This document shows, one piece after another, positions 61,782 through 64,000 of a DNA stretch of 64,000 bases (position 1 is its first letter; each line of letters starts with the position of its first letter). The DNA is from JAJEFO01 sp009843725 (lineage in GTDB: Bacteria > Pseudomonadota > Alphaproteobacteria > Rhodobacterales > Rhodobacteraceae): assembly GCA_965243215.1 (NCBI GenBank), contig CBDEUJ010000003.1, positions 992,001-1,056,000 on the forward strand, given 5' to 3'. The notes beneath the pieces are model-generated. The model saw nothing but the letters and a program-made list of their open reading frames with translations. It ran no database searches and was not told the DNA's origin. The translations under genes and the position numbers were made by a program.

Positions 61782-62585
61782 TCACGATGTGATCTGCGCT
61801 TGCTTCCCTAGCATCTCCCTTGCCAAGGCACGATAGGCCAAGGCGCCCTTGGATTCCGGCTCATAGCCGATTACGGGCATTGCGTAGCCGGGCGCCTCGG
61901 AGATGCGCACGTTTCGCGGCACAATCGTCTCATAGACGAGGCCGCCCAGGGTTTCTCGGGCATCGCCCGCCACTTGTTGGCTCAGCTTGTTCCGACCGTC
62001 ATACATGGTCAGGACGATTCCCTCGATGCGCAGGTCCGGGTTGGCCGTGTCGCGCACCTGTCTAAGGGTCAGCATCAGCTGCGACAGCCCCTCAAGCGCC
62101 AGGAACTCTGTCTGCAGCGGAACGAGGACGGAATCAGCAGCCACCATCGCGTTCACGGTCAGGAGATTCAGCGCCGGGGGGCAGTCAATCAGCATGAAAC
62201 GAAAGCCCAGCGCGTCCGTGTCCGGATGCCTCAACGCGTTGCGCAACAGGAAGCTCCGTCGCTCCATCGATACCATTTCGACATCTGCGGAGCTCAGGTC
62301 TGTCGTGCCTGGAGCCACATAGAGCCCCTCGACTCCGCAATCCTGCACCACGCGCTGCAGCTCCACTCCCTCCAAGACCAGGTCGTAAGTCGTGTGTTCC
62401 CGGAGCTCGTGCCCTATTCCCAGCCCGGTGGACGCGTTGCTTTGAGGATCAAGGTCAACAAGAAGTGTCTTGTATCCCGATTCCGCGAGCGCGGCCCCAA
62501 GGTTGATCGCCGTCGTCGTCTTTCCGACGCCGCCTTTCTGGTTGGCGATCGCGATGATTCGCGGCCGGGGGCTCCGCTCAGGCAC
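61782..62585 (-). CDS. parA: Chromosome partitioning ATPase ParA
   Basis: The 267-residue Walker-type ATPase has the deviant Walker A KGGVGKTTT (signature Lys17) after AIANQ. DLDPQSNAST and FMLIDCPPALNLLT follow, with the C-terminal SEAPGYAMPVIGYEPESKGALAY typical of chromosomal ParA/Soj. It positions ParB-parS complexes. The GTG start overlaps the rsmG stop by 8 bases and parB follows, so rsmG-parA-parB are coupled. Its composition matches the genome, unlike parB. Confidence 0.96.
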   Translation of the reverse strand: MPERSPRPRIIAIANQKGGVGKTTTAINLGAALAESGYKTLLVDLDPQSNASTGLGIGHELREHTTYDLVLEGVELQRVVQDCGVEGLYVAPGTTDLSSADVEMVSMERRSFLLRNALRHPDTDALGFRFMLIDCPPALNLLTVNAMVAADSVLVPLQTEFLALEGLSQLMLTLRQVRDTANPDLRIEGIVLTMYDGRNKLSQQVAGDARETLGGLVYETIVPRNVRISEAPGYAMPVIGYEPESKGALAYRALAREMLGKQAQITS

Positions 62586-63186
62586 GCCTTATTCCTCCAA
62601 TGCTCAGGATCACGGCCTCTTCGTCCGTCTCGCTTGGATATGTTTCGCAATCAAAGCGCCAGTGTTCAAGCGCCTGCCTGATCTCGTCCCGCACTTTCCT
62701 CCCTTTCGGCAGGATTGCCCGGCCATCGGGTTTCAGGTGCCGGTGCACGTGGCAAAGAAGCGTGCCGAGAGGCGCAAGGGCGCGCGCCGATACCACGTCA
62801 CCGCATTGTGGTTCCGCATTCTCAAGCCGCTCGGATATGACCTTGAAACCGGTGGTTTGCCGCGAAAGAGCGCCCAGAAAGGCGGCCTTTCTCTGATCGG
62901 CCTCAATCAGGACGGTCTCGGTCGTGTCCTTTGCCATGATGGCAACGACCGCTCCGGGAAAGCCTCCGCCGCTCCCAAGGTCGACCCAGCGACGCGCCGG
63001 AGGCGCCAGCCGAAGCAGTTGCGCCGAATCAAGAAAGTGCCGCGTCCACAACGCCTCCATCGTTCCTGCCGACACGAGGTTTATGCTCCGATTCCAGCTC
63101 CTCAGGAGCGCCGCGTGAATCTCGAGCATCGCCAATGTTTCACGTGAAACATTCGTCCGGGCGCAAAACTCGGCCTTTCCGGTCAT
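62578..63186 (-). CDS. rsmG: 16S rRNA (guanine-527-N7)-methyltransferase RsmG
   Basis: This 202-residue SAM methyltransferase (GidB) methylates G527 of 16S rRNA. The SAM loop WVDLGSGGGFPGAVVAI and the N-terminal NVSRETLAML are typical. The NVSRET codons contain a perfect parS site. Its ATG overlaps the mnmG stop (ATGA) and its end overlaps parA, giving the chain mnmG-rsmG-parA-parB. Confidence 0.95.
   Translation of the reverse strand: MTGKAEFCARTNVSRETLAMLEIHAALLRSWNRSINLVSAGTMEALWTRHFLDSAQLLRLAPPARRWVDLGSGGGFPGAVVAIMAKDTTETVLIEADQRKAAFLGALSRQTTGFKVISERLENAEPQCGDVVSARALAPLGTLLCHVHRHLKPDGRAILPKGRKVRDEIRQALEHWRFDCETYPSETDEEAVILSIGGIRRA
63134..63153. promoter_or_regulatory. parS centromere site inside rsmG
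   Basis: The 16-base core TGTTTCACGTGAAACA (63136-63151) is the standard ParB-binding site and is extended to a perfect 20-base palindrome by AA and TT at its ends. It lies in the first codons of rsmG, about 1.4 kb from parB. It is the only copy I found in the window and supports a position close to the replication origin. Confidence 0.92.
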
Positions 63187-64000
63187 GATGCGCGGCGTTC
63201 GTCCATGCGAAGCCTTGCCAGGATCAGCGTCAGCGCGGCAGGCGTCATGCCTTCGACCCGACCGGCCTGCCCGAGCGTTTCCGGGCGCACTGCCGCAAGC
63301 TTCTGCCGCAATTCACTGGAGAGCCCGCTCAGGATCCCGTAGTCGAAGTCCGTCGGGATCGCGTGCCTCTCATCGCGCCGGAGGTTGTCCACATCCCTTG
63401 CCTGCCGCGCCACGTATTGCGCATAAAGGGCGTCACGCTTCAGCTGTTCCTGGATATCCACACGAATATCCGAAAGCTCCGGCCGCAGGGCCAGAAGATC
63501 TTCAAAGCCGACATCCGCAAAGGCCAGGAGTTCCGGCCCTGTTCGCGCCGCGCCGCCTCGCGAAATCCGAATGCCGGCATCGGCGGCCTCGGAAGCGGAA
63601 ACTTGCACCTGCTCCAGGCGCGCCCTGCCGGATTCCAGCGCATTCATCTTTTTGGCGAACGCCGCTTGCCGTGCCTTGCCTATGCATCCGATCCCGATTC
63701 CGGCCGGGGTCAGGCGCTGGTCCGCATTGTCCGCCCGCAGGGAAAGCCTGAATTCGGCGCGGGACGTGAACATCCTGTAGGGTTCGGTCACGCCTCGGGT
63801 CACGAGATCATCGATCATGACCCCAATGTACGAGGATTCCCGCGAAAACCTGGCTGGCTCGAGGCCCCGGGCATCAGCGGCCGCATTGAGGCCTGCAACC
63901 AGGCCCTGCGCCGCCGCCTCTTCGTATCCCGTCGTCCCGTTGATCTGGCCGGCAAGGTAGAGGCCCTCGACGTCCCGCAACCTCAATGTTGACGCGAGCG
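63183..64000 (-). CDS. mnmG: tRNA uridine-34 carboxymethylaminomethyl-modification enzyme MnmG (partial)
   Basis: This is the C-terminal part of the FAD-dependent enzyme that with MnmE modifies the wobble uridine of several tRNAs. The visible 272 or so residues include GLYLAGQINGTTGYEEAAAQG (FAD-domain end), MFTSRAEFRLSLRADNAD and the C-terminal helical domain (DFDYGILSGLSSELRQKL, GMTPAALTLIL). The N-terminal FAD motif lies beyond the right edge, so the gene is cut by the window, not broken. The stop overlaps the rsmG start. Confidence 0.96.
   Translation of the reverse strand, partial: LASTLRLRDVEGLYLAGQINGTTGYEEAAAQGLVAGLNAAADARGLEPARFSRESSYIGVMIDDLVTRGVTEPYRMFTSRAEFRLSLRADNADQRLTPAGIGIGCIGKARQAAFAKKMNALESGRARLEQVQVSASEAADAGIRISRGGAARTGPELLAFADVGFEDLLALRPELSDIRVDIQEQLKRDALYAQYVARQARDVDNLRRDERHAIPTDFDYGILSGLSSELRQKLAAVRPETLGQAGRVEGMTPAALTLILARLRMDERRAS

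Noticed and set aside
63380..63465. Two DnaA-box-like sequences (TTGTCCACA and ATATCCACA) in mnmG
   Set aside because: Each differs from TTATCCACA by one base, they lie in coding sequence and no AT-rich unwinding region accompanies them, so an origin cannot be claimed here.

Overview
The window comes from the chromosome of an alphaproteobacterium, most likely in or near the Rhodobacterales. Overall G+C is roughly 60-65 percent, coding density is high and many genes overlap by 4 bases. Several blocks have an order typical of that group: lptC-lptA-lptB-hpf-ptsN without rpoN, frcB-frcC-frcA-frcK with a divergent ROK regulator, rimP-nusA-ylxR-infB, hslO-nudix-cca, and mnmG-rsmG-parA-parB facing hemW-rdgB-rph-hrcA-grpE. 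The last block, with a perfect parS site inside rsmG, suggests that the right end lies near the replication origin. This placement rests on gene order and protein resemblance only.

Left part (1-16 kb). After the tail of an unidentified gene come an MttB-family methyltransferase and the threonine-to-glycine pair tdh-kbl. A metallo-beta-lactamase-fold protein of the persulfide dioxygenase type follows. Next is a complete CUT2 sugar (probably fructose) ABC operon with an AT-rich palindromic operator between it and its ROK regulator. The envelope and hibernation block rnd-lptCAB-hpf-ptsN and a two-gene RND efflux system follow.

Middle (19-36 kb). This holds cysQ and alkB, then dnaK-dnaJ behind a near-ideal alphaproteobacterial heat-shock promoter, secA facing a parvulin, argJ-mutT, and the rimP-nusA-ylxR-infB operon. 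The rimP leader is the most unusual regulatory segment. It has a promoter with the same layout as that of dnaK, an 11-codon upstream ORF, and an intrinsic terminator embedded in that ORF. The ORF ends 4 nt before the rimP start codon.

Right part (36-64 kb). This holds pip and ubiG; a MarR-nitrilase-glutaredoxin chain; hemH; two L,D-transpeptidases flanking a CAP-domain lipoprotein; a tandem ABC-exporter pair, one member broken at a run of eight G; cca, a CoA pyrophosphatase and hslO; argG; a sulfotransferase-like gene; periplasmic msrA; mutS; hrcA-grpE; rph-rdgB-hemW; and parB-parA-rsmG-mnmG. parB is clearly richer in G+C than its neighbours and its end overlaps the end of hemW, suggesting allele replacement.

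I found no insertion sequence, prophage, CRISPR array, rRNA or tRNA. No wholly new multi-gene system is evident. The best leads are the rimP leader, the mosaic parB, the ROK operator and the possible leaderless promoters.
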